Source: Gibbula magus (lineage: Eukaryota > Mollusca > Gastropoda > Trochida > Trochidae). From it: a DNA stretch of 64,000 nt. The position numbers and the translations under genes were made by a program. The stretch spans positions 47,940,130-48,004,129 of the forward strand of contig OW388297.1 in assembly GCA_936450465.1 (NCBI GenBank), written 5' to 3'. The notes below the pieces were generated by a model. The model was not told the DNA's origin, searched no databases, and saw only the letters and a list, made by a program, of their open reading frames with translations. This document shows positions 23,458 through 35,394 of this stretch, piece by piece (position 1 is the first letter of the stretch; every line of letters starts with the position of its first letter).

Positions 23458-25854
23458 CAGTGGTCATTGTATACGTTAGATACCCCAAATCATTGTGCAT
23501 CAACTGACATTACTTACACAATAAAGAATTTGACACAATAAAGAATTTGACATCAGCAGTCTTTGATTTTTAGAGGTAAGAGTTTGTAGACGCTGTCTTC
23601 CTCTCATAAGAAACATTAACATTCAGCTACTAATAATTATTTCATCGAGTTTCACTGCTTGGAGATGTTGTAAGGTTCCCTAAGATGCAACAGCCAGTCC
23701 CCAGCAGACCTGTTCCTGTTATAAATTGCTGCGGACCAGAGTGCATGGTGTGATTTGGTGGAATGATTGATGCATAGTGCAGATAGTGCTATCGGTAGAT
23801 GGTTATGAGGCAGAGGAGGGAGGTATGAGAGGCTATGTGGAGAGGTCTGTATGTAACGTGAGCCTCTGATGGTTATGGAGATGTTATGGTTCATTAGCAG
23901 CACCTCCATTAGAGTGTGATGAGATCCAGATTGTGTGTATATTGGAGGATTGTGTCTGTACTGTATCGGGTGCACCCTGGAGAGAAGCGCCTGATTTTAA
24001 TGGAATAGTACAGGATTCATCAACAAATCCTTGCCATGTGTTGTATTAATTGGATATAAATATGGAAACATCTTCATAATCACACATCTGAATTGGCACC
24101 CTCCTTCCACTAATGATATGCACAGGATAATTTCTTGTTCTGATGTTTCATTCTGACACATTCATTCACTTATGGAACAGGCAGTGTTGTTTCCCTTCAA
24201 GACTTGAATATTTTCATCGAAGTGATATTGCTCTCTCCCAGACAGAATTGTGGTCAATTGGTTCCTTATCACTTCTAGTGAAATGATCAGAGATTGTGTT
24301 TATCCAAAATGTGATAAAAGGTGCTGTGTCCTCAATTCAAGCTTTGGCTCATACAAATAGTTCACTAGGTATGTTTCATATCCATGTGGTTTCATGTTGA
24401 TGTGAAAGATATGAAAATATGCTCATCCATACCTCGATCACTGCAACATCTGAATTTATTATCGAAGGCTTCAAATGTTTCATTTGTTTAAGTGTTTCTT
24501 CCCAAACACATAGAAAAGATGGATTGATAATCATCGAGGCAATGCAATGTTGTGTAAGAGAAATGACATCCTGGTATGATGGTGTAAGGTTTCTTACCAA
24601 ATACCTCTAGTGCCACCAATGCGGAACCGTGCCTGGCATCCTACCAGAGAATGACAAATTTCTCGCTGTCAACCTTCCAATACTACAGAAATTCCTGCAT
24701 GGATAGCTGGATGGGTGATACAAGGATATATATCTCCCTGGTGTGATGTCATATTCTTGTGGCGTGTGTTCTTTCTGTTCCTGTGTTTCTTGTGGTAAGA
24801 CATTCAAACTTCTCTGGAGAATGGATATCCTTGTTGTAACCAAGGTAGGACAGTGTCTTTACTTCTAATGAAATCTTGTCATTGTGAAAACAGTTCTTCG
24901 AAGAGTATTATATTTTGTAACAAAAAGACATTTCCAGTCTAAATGCTGTCTTTTACAATGTGAAAATTAACATACATGAATCCATAAAAATGATGAGTTT
25001 TAAATATTATCACTGGGGAAAATGACTTTTTTAAGGTGAAAATATGCTAGAATACCCTAAGGACGACTTCCCTTTCACATGTGATTCAAAGACAGCAGAT
25101 AATTAGGAATGAGGTAACTGTACAATATTGAGGAGAATGGAGTAATGTTCCACGTGGGACACCAGACCCTGAGGAACAACCAGTGCTTATCTGCCACATA
25201 TGGGTGATTCCGACAGAACATTAGCAGGGTGTCAATGGCAGACAGACCATTACTGACCAGTGGGAGGGGGTGGTTGTTCAGCCAGGGGAAGGGGGTCAGA
25301 GTAAAGACTTTGAGGTAATTGGATAATGGGGATTCTACAATACCAAATGTGCAGTTGGAGTAGAGTGTCTTGGGAACAAGAATCTTGAGATGCTGGGACC
25401 TAGTTGAATCGATGTGACTGTTGTTTGCTGTGTGTATGTTATAGGATCTTTATAGGACCATGCTGATACAGGGTGGCAGGTATTTACTTTATAAAGGTTT
25501 TGTTCTTCATACACTGTCAATGGGTTAAAAGATCTGGAAGTCTGAGGTCCCTGACTTACCAAATTTTCCTTTGACTTACCAAAAAAATCACCAAGCAGTT
25601 AATGACTTGCCTCTTTTTTTAAAACATTCAACTAGCAATAGAGGCTTGACTTCAGGACAACGCTCTGTGACTTAGTAAAGGAAATCACTGTCAGTCCATG
25701 ACTTACTGACATGTTTAAGATTTTTCAACTGCTGACTGTCTTTAGATGTTGGCAAGAATAATGCTTTATCCATGCAATAATATAATAGCTACAACAATTG
25801 AAGGTTTAATGAAAATAATGCCACACTGGTATTTTAGAATTTCTCTGTATTGAT

Positions 25855-25915
25855 ATCTCTTATGATGTAAGTGCAATACTTTTGAAGGCAGTGTCAAGCC
25901 CCAAATCACCTCGTT
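25855..25915 (+). mobile_element. SINE 3' tail fragment
   Basis: 'tgatgtaagtgcaatacttttgaaggcagtgtcaagccccaaatcacctc' corresponds to the last 50 bp of the SINE (tgatataagtgaaatactcttgaaagcgacgttaaaccccaactcacctc). Confidence 0.6.
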
Positions 25916-27490
25916 TCTCTCTCAGCTCAGCGTGTGCTGTATAATGTTCTACATGTTTGGTCTGTGCATAAAGCTAACATTGACATCTCTAAAACAGGAA
26001 CAAAAGAGTCTCTCACATTTACTTGTAAACCCTTTCGAGATGTTAACTGTGTTTGTGAACTAAAAATATTCTGGTTGCATTTGTCATACAAGTTCAACTT
26101 TCATAGCTTTGATTTATGTATGAAGACCTTGCAGTTGTTTGTATATTTTGTCAGCTCTATAAATACATTAAATGATAAAACACTTTCCGCATGTGAAACA
26201 AAAATTGAATTCAATGAAATGTCTAAACTATGAATTGATTTTAAGGAAGGTAATTGCAAGAGACTGTGAAATACAACATTTTGTTTCAATTTTTAAGCAA
26301 TTTATTTTATTTAACAATTAGAGATTAAAAGAGAACAAACACTCTCTCTCTTACATCCTCCTCCCTTGAAACTGAAATTTCATAAATAACTTTTTTTATT
26401 GGTACACACCACACATGACAATATATATATTGCAATAAATGACAACCATTATGCAGTGAGTTACCGTTAACAGTCAAATACTGCCTTCCTCCAAGGTCTA
26501 GCCCAGAGCAGTGGAAATGCATGAAAGACGATTATGTGTGTTAAATGAGTTTTGCGACAGTTTGCTGATAGGCTTATCTACTGCAGATACTCCGTATCAG
26601 GGAATTTGTCTCTGTCAGTTAGAGGTGAGAAGCAAAGTGAGAGTAAAGGGAGACAACTCCAAAGACTTCAGAGTCGGTTACAACCTCTTGGAATGTTTTT
26701 GAAGTTCTGCATTAGGATATCACTCAAAATTTGTTTCGGGGAAAACTGAGTTCTTTATGTTTTTCAATTTCATGGAAAGTGAAGCATACTTTATCATTGT
26801 TCCAATTTGTTATGCCTTTTTTGGTTCATATACTAATAATTTATTTTGCTTAAGAATTTCAAAGATTAATACACATTTTGAAAAATAAAATTGTTTCTAG
26901 CAAATAGAAACCCCTCTCTGAAGAAAGGTATGATACTGGTAGAAAGGACATCACAGAGAATAAGCTTCTCCTTCCAATTTCATCTTTCTTTCTGTATGTA
27001 ATAGATATGCATTTGCATGTGCAATTTAATTTTGTTTTTTTATAATCTAAACTTATCATTCTCCTCTCCAGACAGAAGGAAGATAAAGATGATAATTTTT
27101 TTTATCAATTTCCTTTTATGCCCATGCGTTATACTACGCAGTTTTTTGGAGAAAAAACCTTGTTAAGGTGAACATCAACCAATCTTTGTAAATTAAATTT
27201 GTTAATCATGTTCTTCCCATTTTTTATAGATTTATCCATATCTATAGAAATTGTATGTAAATAGGTATTAGAAGAAAAAGGATGATGACCGTTGGAACCC
27301 TTCTCAAGTTCTTCTTTTGGCTGTATGAGTAGAAATGTTCCTACTATTGACATCCTCCTTTCAGACGAGAACGCTGTAAACTGCACATATTATCAATCTG
27401 AGTCCTTCACAAATTCTTTTTTTGTGTCCATATCAAATTGAAATGACTTTATTTTTAAATATTTCTTTAAAATTCTCTGTCTTTCTCCAG

Positions 27491-27655
27491 ACGAGAGAAG
27501 AAGGATGAAGAGGAAGAGAGTGATGAAGACAACACAGTGAAACTGTCAGTCCTGGAGCGGATATCCAAGATGGAGAACAAGATGGAAGAAGAAAAGCTCG
27601 GCCCTTCTCGACCTCGGTCCGGGTTCGTCACACCAAAGTCTGCTCAGAGAGGGTG
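27491..27655 (+). CDS. SVIL: SVIL-like exon d
   Basis: A 165-nt exon. The acceptor ctttctccag precedes 27491 and the donor is TG|gtgagt at 27656. Phase is 2 on both sides. It encodes REKKDEEEESDEDNTVKLSV, then LERISKMENKMEEEK, a short predicted helix with hydrophobic spacing, and a proline-containing linker (GPSRPRSGFVTPKSAQRG). The split codon at the end (TG|G) reads Trp on joining to exon e. Its position and charge pattern fit the supervillin N-terminus just before the first QPVT module. 'KLSVLERISKME' resembles the helical heads of the later modules. Confidence 0.87.
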
Positions 27656-28282
27656 GTGAGTCGTCTACTCCTTAGGGAAGAAGCCTTTTTACCCTTAAAC
27701 ATATTTGGTTAGACTTAAATAATGTTCTATTGATTTCTGAGTATGTGTCTGCAGTGTTCGCGCTAGAGCGCGGCCGTGCGGCATTGCCGCACATAAATAT
27801 GAAATGTCCCCATTAAAATCACCTAATGCGGCATTGGCCCGCACAAATAATGCATAGATAACGTGTTACTTACTGCCAAAAATAATTTTAATCACATTGA
27901 TCGGCAATTTTCAAAGCTCTCCTGTCACTGTGTTTACAACTAAAACTTTCTGAAACCGGTTTCAGTGACAAACGATGCATATATCGGCACATTAAGAGTT
28001 ACGTCCCTTTATTTCTTAACCGGTTTCGGTTTAATCAATATCCTCTAACCAGCTTAGTAAACGCTATTATAAATGACCTTGGTTCGAGATTAAACTGCTA
28101 AAAATATACGATTACTTTTGACAGTATCCAATGAGAGTTAGATTAAGTAGTCACGTGCTCTGTGACGACAGATTACGCGCTGCATAATTAACCTTCGGTC
28201 TTTCCCGTAATTCTCGTCGAAATATTGTGACCACGTGATATCGACAGTTGGCTGTCTGCTAGCTAGCGTTTGTTATTATGAA

Positions 28283-29673
28283 CTTGAAGCAGGGATTTTC
28301 CTGGACTCAAAAAGCAGTGAGATAAATATCTCATTTGACTTACAAGAGTGAGATATTTTGAATTTTAGTGAGATTTTTGGCCTTATTTAAATCAGTCATA
28401 AGAGATGGCATAAGGGCATTCAAGTGTTCACACTTACTAACCCCTGCATTGAAAATAGATTGCTCCTGAGTCAAAGTGTTGACATTCCATTCAAGTCCAG
28501 CTCATTATTTGTATTTAGTTATAAATAAGTTATTATAATACACTGTCTGTGTCTGTTTGCTTTTATGTAATTTATTTCAATAATAAAACCTTAATGTTGA
28601 CACTGACAGTGTCATTATTTGTGTCAGCCATTTGGTGACTCTGCATTTCCATTTAAAAAAAGATCTATTATTATCAGACAGTTTTCATAGATCAACATAA
28701 CAAGTAAAGCCATTTTTTAATTATTAATTGATTTACTGTGACAGTATATTTTCAGCAATTCAAATTAAATTTAAAAAATCATGAGGTCTGGTTATTATCT
28801 ATTTTATATTAATTGTTAATAACCGCAGTCATCTTTGTCAAAACAAACATAAAAAGATACAAATGCTGTATTGAATGTCAAAAGACGTGAAGTGAAGCAA
28901 AATTGACATGTCTTTTAAATTTACAAATAATCATCATACCAACTATAAGATGTTGAATGAAGCATAGATTAGGAATATAGATTTCATTTTTATAATATTT
29001 TGGCAACTAATATCCGTGAATAACTTACCAGGGTAAATTGGTAATTAAAAAACCAACCAGCTGCACAGTAGCTGTCAAACGACACGAATCTATTTATAGA
29101 CACAAGGTAACCAAGGCAAAATAGTGAAAATACGTTATATTGAGAGAAATATAAACACCTAAGTACTTTTAAACTTTATTTCATGCAGTTATGATGCATA
29201 CCAAATGTTTGAAAGCCGATACGAATTGATTTTGACACTGTCAAAAAGGCCGACACTCTTGTGTTTTTTTACACTTCCACATGGCACATGGCTGTTCCCT
29301 TTGCCACCCTCGTAAACGCGGTCAGCTCCTAACAGCGATGTGGGAATGACAAGCCTTGCTTATAGCAATGCAAGGAGCTTACGCAAAGGAATTAAGCGGA
29401 GGGGGTGAAACACACAATAGTAACAGCATGTAAATAATGGCGATGAGTTTATTTACCGGAAGTTTTCATTTTTGGTTACTCGTTGTGGTTTCCCGCATGA
29501 GTCACTAAATACTCAATGAAGTTTAGAATAAATAAGGATAAGAAGTGTGAAAAATGAAAACACGTTCAATATCATGCGATATAAAATCGCATTTAGCAAA
29601 GTGGAATGAGATATTTAAAATTTGTGTGCGATAAAATCGCGATATCGCGGCCCAAGTCAATCCCTGCTTGAAG
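28283..29673. mobile_element. Nested hAT-like non-autonomous element
   Basis: The element spans 28290-29666 (1,377 bp). The left end is CAGGGATTTTCCTGGACTC. The right end as reverse complement is CAGGGATTGACTTGGGCCG, with 8 identical terminal bases and a diverged continuation. A perfect CTTGAAG duplication (28283-28289 and 29667-29673) flanks it. Removing it restores continuity of the outer element upstream of the 29710 ORF. The interior is AT-rich without a transposase ORF. Subterminal 'gagatatttt / gcgataaaatcgc' repeats are present. Confidence 0.72.
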
Positions 29674-29709
29674 TGACTGACATGAAATTGAAACGTCGAC
29701 GTCGTCATT

Positions 29710-29892
29710 ATGCCTAAAAAACAGATTCGTCTGTCTCATTTTCTGAAAAGAAAAGTGCCTGACACTGAGCAAAATAACGTATCTTCAAGTGACAGTGATT
29801 CAGACATTGACGATGGCACTGTCAAACCCAATGCACACGCATCTAAAAAACGTAAAAATAGTCTCAGATCATCAGATGACTATCATTCATGA
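29710..29892 (+). pseudogene. Possible N-terminal stub of a hAT-family transposase
   Basis: A 60-codon ORF starting MPKKQIRLSHFLKRK, then an acidic Ser/Asp run (SSDSDSDIDD) and a Lys-rich end. Basic starts of the type '(K/R)Q..L..F(L/F)' followed by an acidic linker are common in long hAT transposases before their zinc finger. No zinc finger or catalytic domain follows before the stop. It sits inside the outer element and would be its only coding remnant. It could also be a chance ORF. Confidence 0.35.
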
Positions 29893-30476
29893 GAATCAGA
29901 GATGAACATTATTTTAAGTTTTAAGTCAACCCAGACCATTATTCAAGTTACCAGTGAGTGACTCAGAGGCTAAGACACACTGACTGAGTGAGTATTAAAT
30001 CTAATATCTTGATATTAGACTTTACATTTATTAATTCACATTTTCAGAATGTCTGTTTAATTCATAATGATTCAATAAATAATCTTTGTTGAGTCTTTAC
30101 AATCTCAAGATTCATTCTTTATGCTCATTACTGTAACTTAGTACTGAATAATCATAAATATAGACTATATAGTCAAACAAAACAAAAAACAACAGGTACA
30201 GTACTGTTTCATTTTATTAATTTATATACAAAAAAACATGATTGAATTCAATTGATTATCAGGACAAAATTATTAAACACAAATTTCATAAACTCTTTGT
30301 CCCCACTATTGACAAAATGTCCCCACTTTTTAAACACATGGGGACTGAGGGTCCCCATGTTTGGAAAAGCTGGCTCCAACACTGTGTCTGAATATGAGTA
30401 AACACTTGAGAATAACAATAAAAGCATCCTTCTCTGTTTGGATATTTCTATTTACAAGGCTACATAAATCCCCTGA

Positions 30477-30795
30477 GGGGGCGGGATAGCACAGTGGTTA
30501 GTGCGTTCGGCTTTGGATAAACAGGTCTGGGGTTCAAATCCCGCCAGGGGTACGGCCACTTTGTCTGCAGTAGAGAACTGTTCTACACGCAGTAAGGTTT
30601 GGGTACAATGCTACGCTGAATTTCAGCGTAGTACCAACCAATCTCTAGTTCCAGCCGATGCTCGCAGGTTTCACCACAATGCATAGCTATATGGTGCTGC
30701 GGGCTTTCTCCCTGCCATAATACTAACAGCCGTGATATAAGTGAAATACACTGGAAAGCAACATTAAACCCTAACTCGCCTCACCTCACCTCAAC
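30477..30795 (+). mobile_element. tRNA-derived SINE, full length, copy 2
   Basis: Head GGGGGCGGGATAGCACAGTG with A box, then a B box (GGTTCAAATCCCGCC), the same body as the copy at 17162 and the ACCTCACCTCAACT tail. The target duplication is short (CCCTGA at 30471-30476 and after 30796). The sequence is several percent diverged from copy 1. It lies between the outer hAT-like element and the MITE at 30910. Confidence 0.88.
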
Positions 30796-30901
30796 TCCCT
30801 GATTGCCCTGACAGCTTCTGCCTCATAATGCCAAGGACGGGTCATTCATTGCAATACACAGCGTACATTTTGTCAGTATTTGAAATTTGATGGTTACTCA
30901 T

Positions 30902-31404
30902 CGGGGCACTAGGGGTGTAACAATACATCGAAATATCGATGCATCGCAATAGTTGGCTTGGCAATAGTACTATATCGATAGTATATACAAAAACACTATC
31001 GCTATCGCAATAGTAAGGTTAACTATCGATACTATCGAAACTCTTAAATTTCCCTTAATTATGAATGATTTGCACAAGCCTCGCTGCATTTGATTCAAGA
31101 TTTTTTCATTTTAGAATGTCAAAAGGGAATAACTTGACATAGGAAAGAGCAAAATGACAAAAAGTCTTTTAATTTATGATTTCTTTACTGATTTTGGTTC
31201 CATAGTCCTTACATCAATTAAACATTTCTACTAAAACCTATACAAAAATCTAGCTGATTATTGCGTTTTTGTACAAAAAACACTATCGCAATAGTTATTG
31301 CAATAGTGAGTTACAATAGTCTATCGTTATCGCAATAGTAAGTGGCATTAGACTATCGCTATCGCAATAGTCCCTTAGGGTCAATAGTCACCCCTACGGG
31401 GCAC
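30902..31404. mobile_element. hAT-like MITE with perfect 8-bp target duplication
   Basis: The element spans 30910-31396 (487 bp). The ends are TAGGGGTGTAAC and, inverted, GTCACCCCTA. The duplication CGGGGCAC is exact at 30902-30909 and 31397-31404. Both halves carry many copies of 'actatcgc(t)atcgcaatagt', giving a palindromic, AT-rich interior with no ORF. It is the same structural type as the MITE at 11730 but a different family. Confidence 0.88.
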
Positions 31405-31573
31405 TGCCAATGTTGCTTGATTTAAAGTCATTTTATTGGTTGGTTATTTATAGGGATTTATGAGGTTAAAGCTGTGATTGAAGTAGCCTTGCAGACACAA
31501 ATATCCTGATAGAAAAGGATGCAACTGTTTTGTATAAATCCCTGACATCAACACATAACTGTCTCCTCTCCAG

Positions 31574-31810
31574 GCTAGAGAAGTCTCACTCCGAGACAAG
31601 TTTTGACAAGAGTCCAAGTCGGAAGCACGTGTCTGGGGAACAGCTGATAGAGAAGTTGTCGTTGTTGGCGGAGAAGACGGAACACACCATGGACCTGGCC
31701 GAGAGTAAGTCCATCGTCGAGAGGCGAAAACAGTTTCAACGGCGCACACGAGACGACTGGCGCACCAGAACTCAACCAGTCACTGTGGAGGAAATACATG
31801 CAGCTGACAA
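31574..31810 (+). CDS. SVIL: SVIL-like exon e, first QPVT module
   Basis: A 237-nt exon with acceptor tctcctctccag and donor AA|gtaagt, phase 2 on both sides. The translation is LEKSHSETSFDKSPSRKHVS, then a helical segment EQLIEKLSLLAEKTEHTMDL, a basic stretch ERRKQFQRRTRDDWR and the motif RTRTQPVTVEEIHAAD. The arrangement helix, basic linker, TQPVTxEE recurs three more times downstream and matches the style of the vertebrate supervillin modules (RYQTQPVT, RSLTQPIT). It is therefore the first recognisable module of this protein. Confidence 0.93.
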
Positions 31811-32557
31811 GTAAGTGACCATTGGATTTGTTCATCAAGGTTACGGTTGTTCTTTGTTTTGCTAATGTTCAGGTTCATAGGTTCTGGGCTGCCATGACAT
31901 CAATGAAATTCATGAAGGCAGTTTTAAATTCTAAATCCCTTCCCCTCCCTCATGGGTAAAGGTCATAAGATTATGTTAACGATTGATTTGAAGTGTCTAA
32001 TCCACATAAATGTTGCTGTGAACTAAGCTAGTATCAACATAATTTTTGTGTGAGCTTTGTTGATGTTGGTGGCGGTAATCTGCTTTATGTGTTATTTCTT
32101 TACTATATATACTTTTGTTGAAAATCTATGTTGTGCATTTACAAAATTTCTTTCTGTTTTCTTTACTTCTGAATCAATAATGCAAAACACTTAAGCAAAC
32201 GCATAGTCATAGCCTTAATCTTAGATGTATAGAAAAGCTGCTTTTAGAAAGGAGATAAATTTGGTTGTCAAATTGGACATTGAAAGAAATTATTTTTAAC
32301 TAGAAAGCCTGTGTGCTTTGAATTTTTTTTTATTAGAAATTGATTTTGACCAGTGCTAGAAACAAAACAAATAATGGATACAAGTTTTAAAATATGAAAT
32401 AAGGAGCATTAAGGGTGAATAGCTGCACATTTTGATGTTTTGACCAAAGACAGTCTTGATGATCTAATCATGAAAGTTTATAAATGCACAGGACAACTGT
32501 GTCCTCCCAGAGAACAGATAGGATCGTGTGAAGTTGAGTTCCGTCATCTCCTTTCAG
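31811..32557. other. Intron, no features seen
   Basis: A 747-bp AT-rich phase-2 intron. I see no repeat or element in it. Confidence 0.75.
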
Positions 32558-33244
32558 TTTAGAGACAGTCAGTTCCTTCCGGGCTGAAGTTCGTAAAAAT
32601 ACAATGATCAGTGCATTCAACCAGCTACGAGAACTGGACACAAAATCGAGTCCAGTGGGCAAGAAGTGTGAGGTACCACAGCATATCGCAATTGATAAGC
32701 GACGGCGGAATCGCAGTCAGCGTCACAAGACCACACCTGTGACTGCCGCTGAGTTAGGGGCAATCCCAGAAGGTGAATCCACCCAACCCAACTCATTGGG
32801 ATCCAAAGGGTATTTCCAGAGAGACTCAACCACGGATTCTGGGATCCTGTCGGGATCAGATGCTGACAGTCTTCTGGGTAGAAACTCATCGGAGAGCTTG
32901 AGGAGTTTGACTCTTGAGTTTGACTTGAATGAGGATGATCCAGCAAGGTTAAGTGTTTCAGCCAAAACATCCATCTTTAAAACGATGGAGATGAAGACAA
33001 AGTCAGACAGAGACAAAAGTAGATCAACAGCAAGTGGTGCAAAACGTTATATTGATCGAAAGAAGCGGGAACGATCTCTGACACAACCCGTCACGGAGGA
33101 TGAGGTGAAGACCGCAGCCGAGATCTCAGACCCAGCCGAGGAGAAGCCAAAAGTTCAAAACATTCCAAAACCTCACATTGTGAACCGAGCCAAGTCAGTG
33201 GAGCCGGAGGACACTTCTGTTGCAGAAGATGATGAACTTGTTGG
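32558..33244 (+). CDS. SVIL: SVIL-like exon f, second and third QPVT modules
   Basis: A 687-nt exon with acceptor atctcctttcag and donor GG|gtaaga, phase 2 on both sides. It begins LETVSSFRAEVRKNTMISAF, then a basic stretch (KRRRNRSQRHK) leading to a divergent module TTPVTAAELGAIPEG. A Ser/Asp-rich linker follows (DSTTDSGILSGSDADSLLG). Next comes a well-conserved module, DPARLSVSAKTSIFKTMEMK, a basic linker KRYIDRKKRERSLTQPVT and EDEVKTAAEIS. This last block is the closest match in the window to vertebrate supervillin, where I recall KLSVAAKRLLFREME followed by RSLTQPIT. It is the strongest single evidence for the family assignment. Confidence 0.95.
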
Positions 33245-35270
33245 GTAAGAGACTTACAAATAGTCCACCCTGCATCTCCCACCCACGCCTGTCTGCCTGC
33301 TGCCTGCCTGAATCTGCCTTACTTAACCCTCTCTCTGCAACACTGCCATGGACTGGCCATAGGTGTTGGTGGAAGGGTAGCATCATCATCATGTTCATTG
33401 TACTGCATTCACCTTAACCCTCCGCCTGCTGATGGTGGCCCACACTGCTGGTGAAAGGGTTAATAGCATCATCATCCATCACTGTCCATGTTCATCAGAG
33501 TTATCCCCCTTTGTCTTCCTCTAACCTTGACACTCACCCAAGCTGGCGTGGTAACTAACTCACTGTAGTTTTTGTCACTGAAACCGTGTTTATTCACTAA
33601 TTAATGTTTACAGATTCACTAATATTTAGTACTTGTAGAGCATAGAGAAAAATAGTGTTTAAAAATCATATCACCTATTTATCATGTATTTGCAGTTTAG
33701 CTATGCAATTTGGGCTTTTGAATGCATGTTGGTAATTTGGGTTTTCTTATTTAACCTTTCTTTGTTTCACATATGCATGAAGATACTGATGTAGTAGATT
33801 TATCTATTTTTATGTTTGATCCATCAAAACTTCCATGTTATTTTATTATTGTTAGAAATATTTTGATGGTGAATCCCATTTTAGAATTATTCTAATATGA
33901 ATATGTGTGCTCATCATTTTATTTATGCATGGAATAGTCTTGTTTTTGTTTGCAATATTATTGCCTTTTGCTGTTTCATAATTACAAATTTTAAATTTGT
34001 TTTGAGTGTTTGTAAATTTGAAAATGCAAACAAATTATATATGCATATTTAAAAAATAAAGGTAAAACGATTTTAAACCATGTATGTTTTAAACAGTGTT
34101 ACCAGTATCACATACATTAAAAACCACTGTATTATCTTCACCTGTTCTTGAATTCAAGCAAAATGAAATGTATCGACCTGTACAGTACCCGACTTGGATA
34201 CCAGAGTATCCGTCCCAATCCTCATGTATAATACACTAGTGCCTATGACCAGGCAAATAGCACTGAGTCCCTTTCATAACTTGCATTTATGTACCAAGTC
34301 AACTTACTTGTTGATTAGGACTAGTGCTGTATCCTTTGTTAAAGTGCTTGTACTTAAAGAGCCTCCTAGAACTCTTCAGAGGTGTTTTCATCACTTGATT
34401 CAAACAAAATATGTTAAGTATTCAGATTACTTCATAAAAATTTGGAGCAAGAAAGATTCATATTGAAAGCAATCAGGGTTTGTTTCTAAAAACATGTTTA
34501 TATTTAAAATTTTGAAATACTATATATTTATAAGCTAAAATAAAATCTTGGTATAAACTTTTTATTTGATGATGAGAAAGTACTTTTTAGAAAAGGTTAT
34601 TTATTTATCAGCATTTATATGCACTAAAATGTATATCCCAAAATGAAAGATTTTAAATGGTTGACTTGGTGCAGAGAAGCCTCCACCTCGAGCTCCCGTC
34701 CTGTCCTGTTGGTCCGATTATGGATGAGGACCACAACAGATCGGTTTATTGTGGTCAACAGTGTCACCTTGTCACTCACTCTTTACGATAACATGCTTCA
34801 GTGGTCGCCCAATAAACAAGTTATGAAAGGGATGATCTCAAGTGTGACTAGAGTTTGGGGCTCTACAACCAAATGTAGCAAAATTACTCTCATGTTAGAC
34901 ACCACCATATCACTATTAAGAAAAGCATATTTTTGAAATTTCATTTTCATGCTTGTGAAGAACGCAATTAAACTATTAGGTTAGATTTCATCAAGTCTCC
35001 CAGTGGGCAGCATCACAGTCTTGTCTTTAAAAGAATTTTCTGATTGCTTATCATATCTTCTGTATGGATATATTAACACTGTATATTCTCTCATAATTTA
35101 GTAAGCGTGCAGCTCACCTTGTGAATTCAATTTATCTTTCAGGATCTTCCATTTAGTTCATATTATGTCATATTGTCTTTTTGAAAGGTTTTTATTTTCT
35201 CAAATGTATAAGTAAGGCCTCAGCAGCTCACCCTGTGGAGACCCTCTATCTTGTCTTTTCTGTCGCTCAG
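33245..35270. other. Intron between exons f and g
   Basis: A 2.0-kb phase-2 intron. It holds two small palindromic TTAA-type units at about 33324-33463 and otherwise AT-rich sequence. A segment at 34676-34715 could be read as exon-like but has no proper donor and does not fit the phase. Confidence 0.7.
33324..33463. repeat. Duplicated miniature TTAA-type palindromes
   Basis: TTAACCCTCCGCCTGCTGATG to CTGGTGAAAGGGTTAA (33414-33463) is a 50-bp unit with inverted ends and TTAA flanks. About 90 bp upstream a related unit runs from TTAACCCTCTCTCTGCAACA to GTTGGTGGAAGGGTAG. Both are followed by 'agcatcatcatc'. They belong to the same TTAACCCTTT family seen elsewhere in the window. Confidence 0.6.
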
Positions 35271-35394
35271 GCTCAGTTTGGCAGAAAAAGTCAAACTTTT
35301 CACCCAGAAACGAGAAGAAAAGCCGGCCGCACGCCAGGATGCTCCCGTGCCTCGCCGCAGAGCTCGCAAAAACATCTCACGATACAGCACCCAG
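35271..35394 (+). CDS. SVIL: SVIL-like exon g, head of fourth QPVT module
   Basis: A 124-nt exon. The acceptor cttttctgtcgctcag precedes 35271, in phase 2. A second in-frame-breaking CAG six bases later would shift phase. The donor CAG|gtaggt leaves phase 0. It encodes LSLAEKVKLFTQKREEKPAA, then PRRRARKNISRYSTQ, and the next exon supplies PVTIEEVE. LSLAEKxxLF is shared with the corresponding vertebrate supervillin segment, as is the RY.TQPVT that spans the junction. The module is thus split by an intron exactly between Gln and Pro of QPVT. Confidence 0.95.

Larger units (their letters stand above)
20618..27490. other. Long intron between exons c and d
   Basis: A 6.9-kb intron, phase 2 on both sides. 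It contains SINE fragments and one MITE, listed separately. The remainder is AT-rich with only chance ORFs. The G-rich purine stretch at about 25255-25330 and the TG/TA-rich segments show no structure I can name. Confidence 0.65.
27744..30390. mobile_element. hAT-like DNA transposon derivative, outer element
   Basis: The left terminus is CAGTGTTCGCGCTAG at 27752. The inverted right terminus (reverse complement CAGTGTTGGAGCCAG) lies near 30370-30384. An 8-bp repeat TGTGTCTG occurs at 27744-27751 and 30383-30390, overlapping the last two terminal bases by a TG. Only a short stub of possible transposase (29710-29892) remains, and a second element is nested at 28290-29666. Both ends carry the phrase 'atgtccccac/att' subterminally. 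It occupies most of the intron between exons d and e. Confidence 0.65.

Noticed and set aside
34676..34715. Exon-like EASTSSSRPV or KPPPRAPV segment after a 'gtgcag'
   Set aside because: No pyrimidine tract and no convincing donor. The chain f to g already fits in phase without it.
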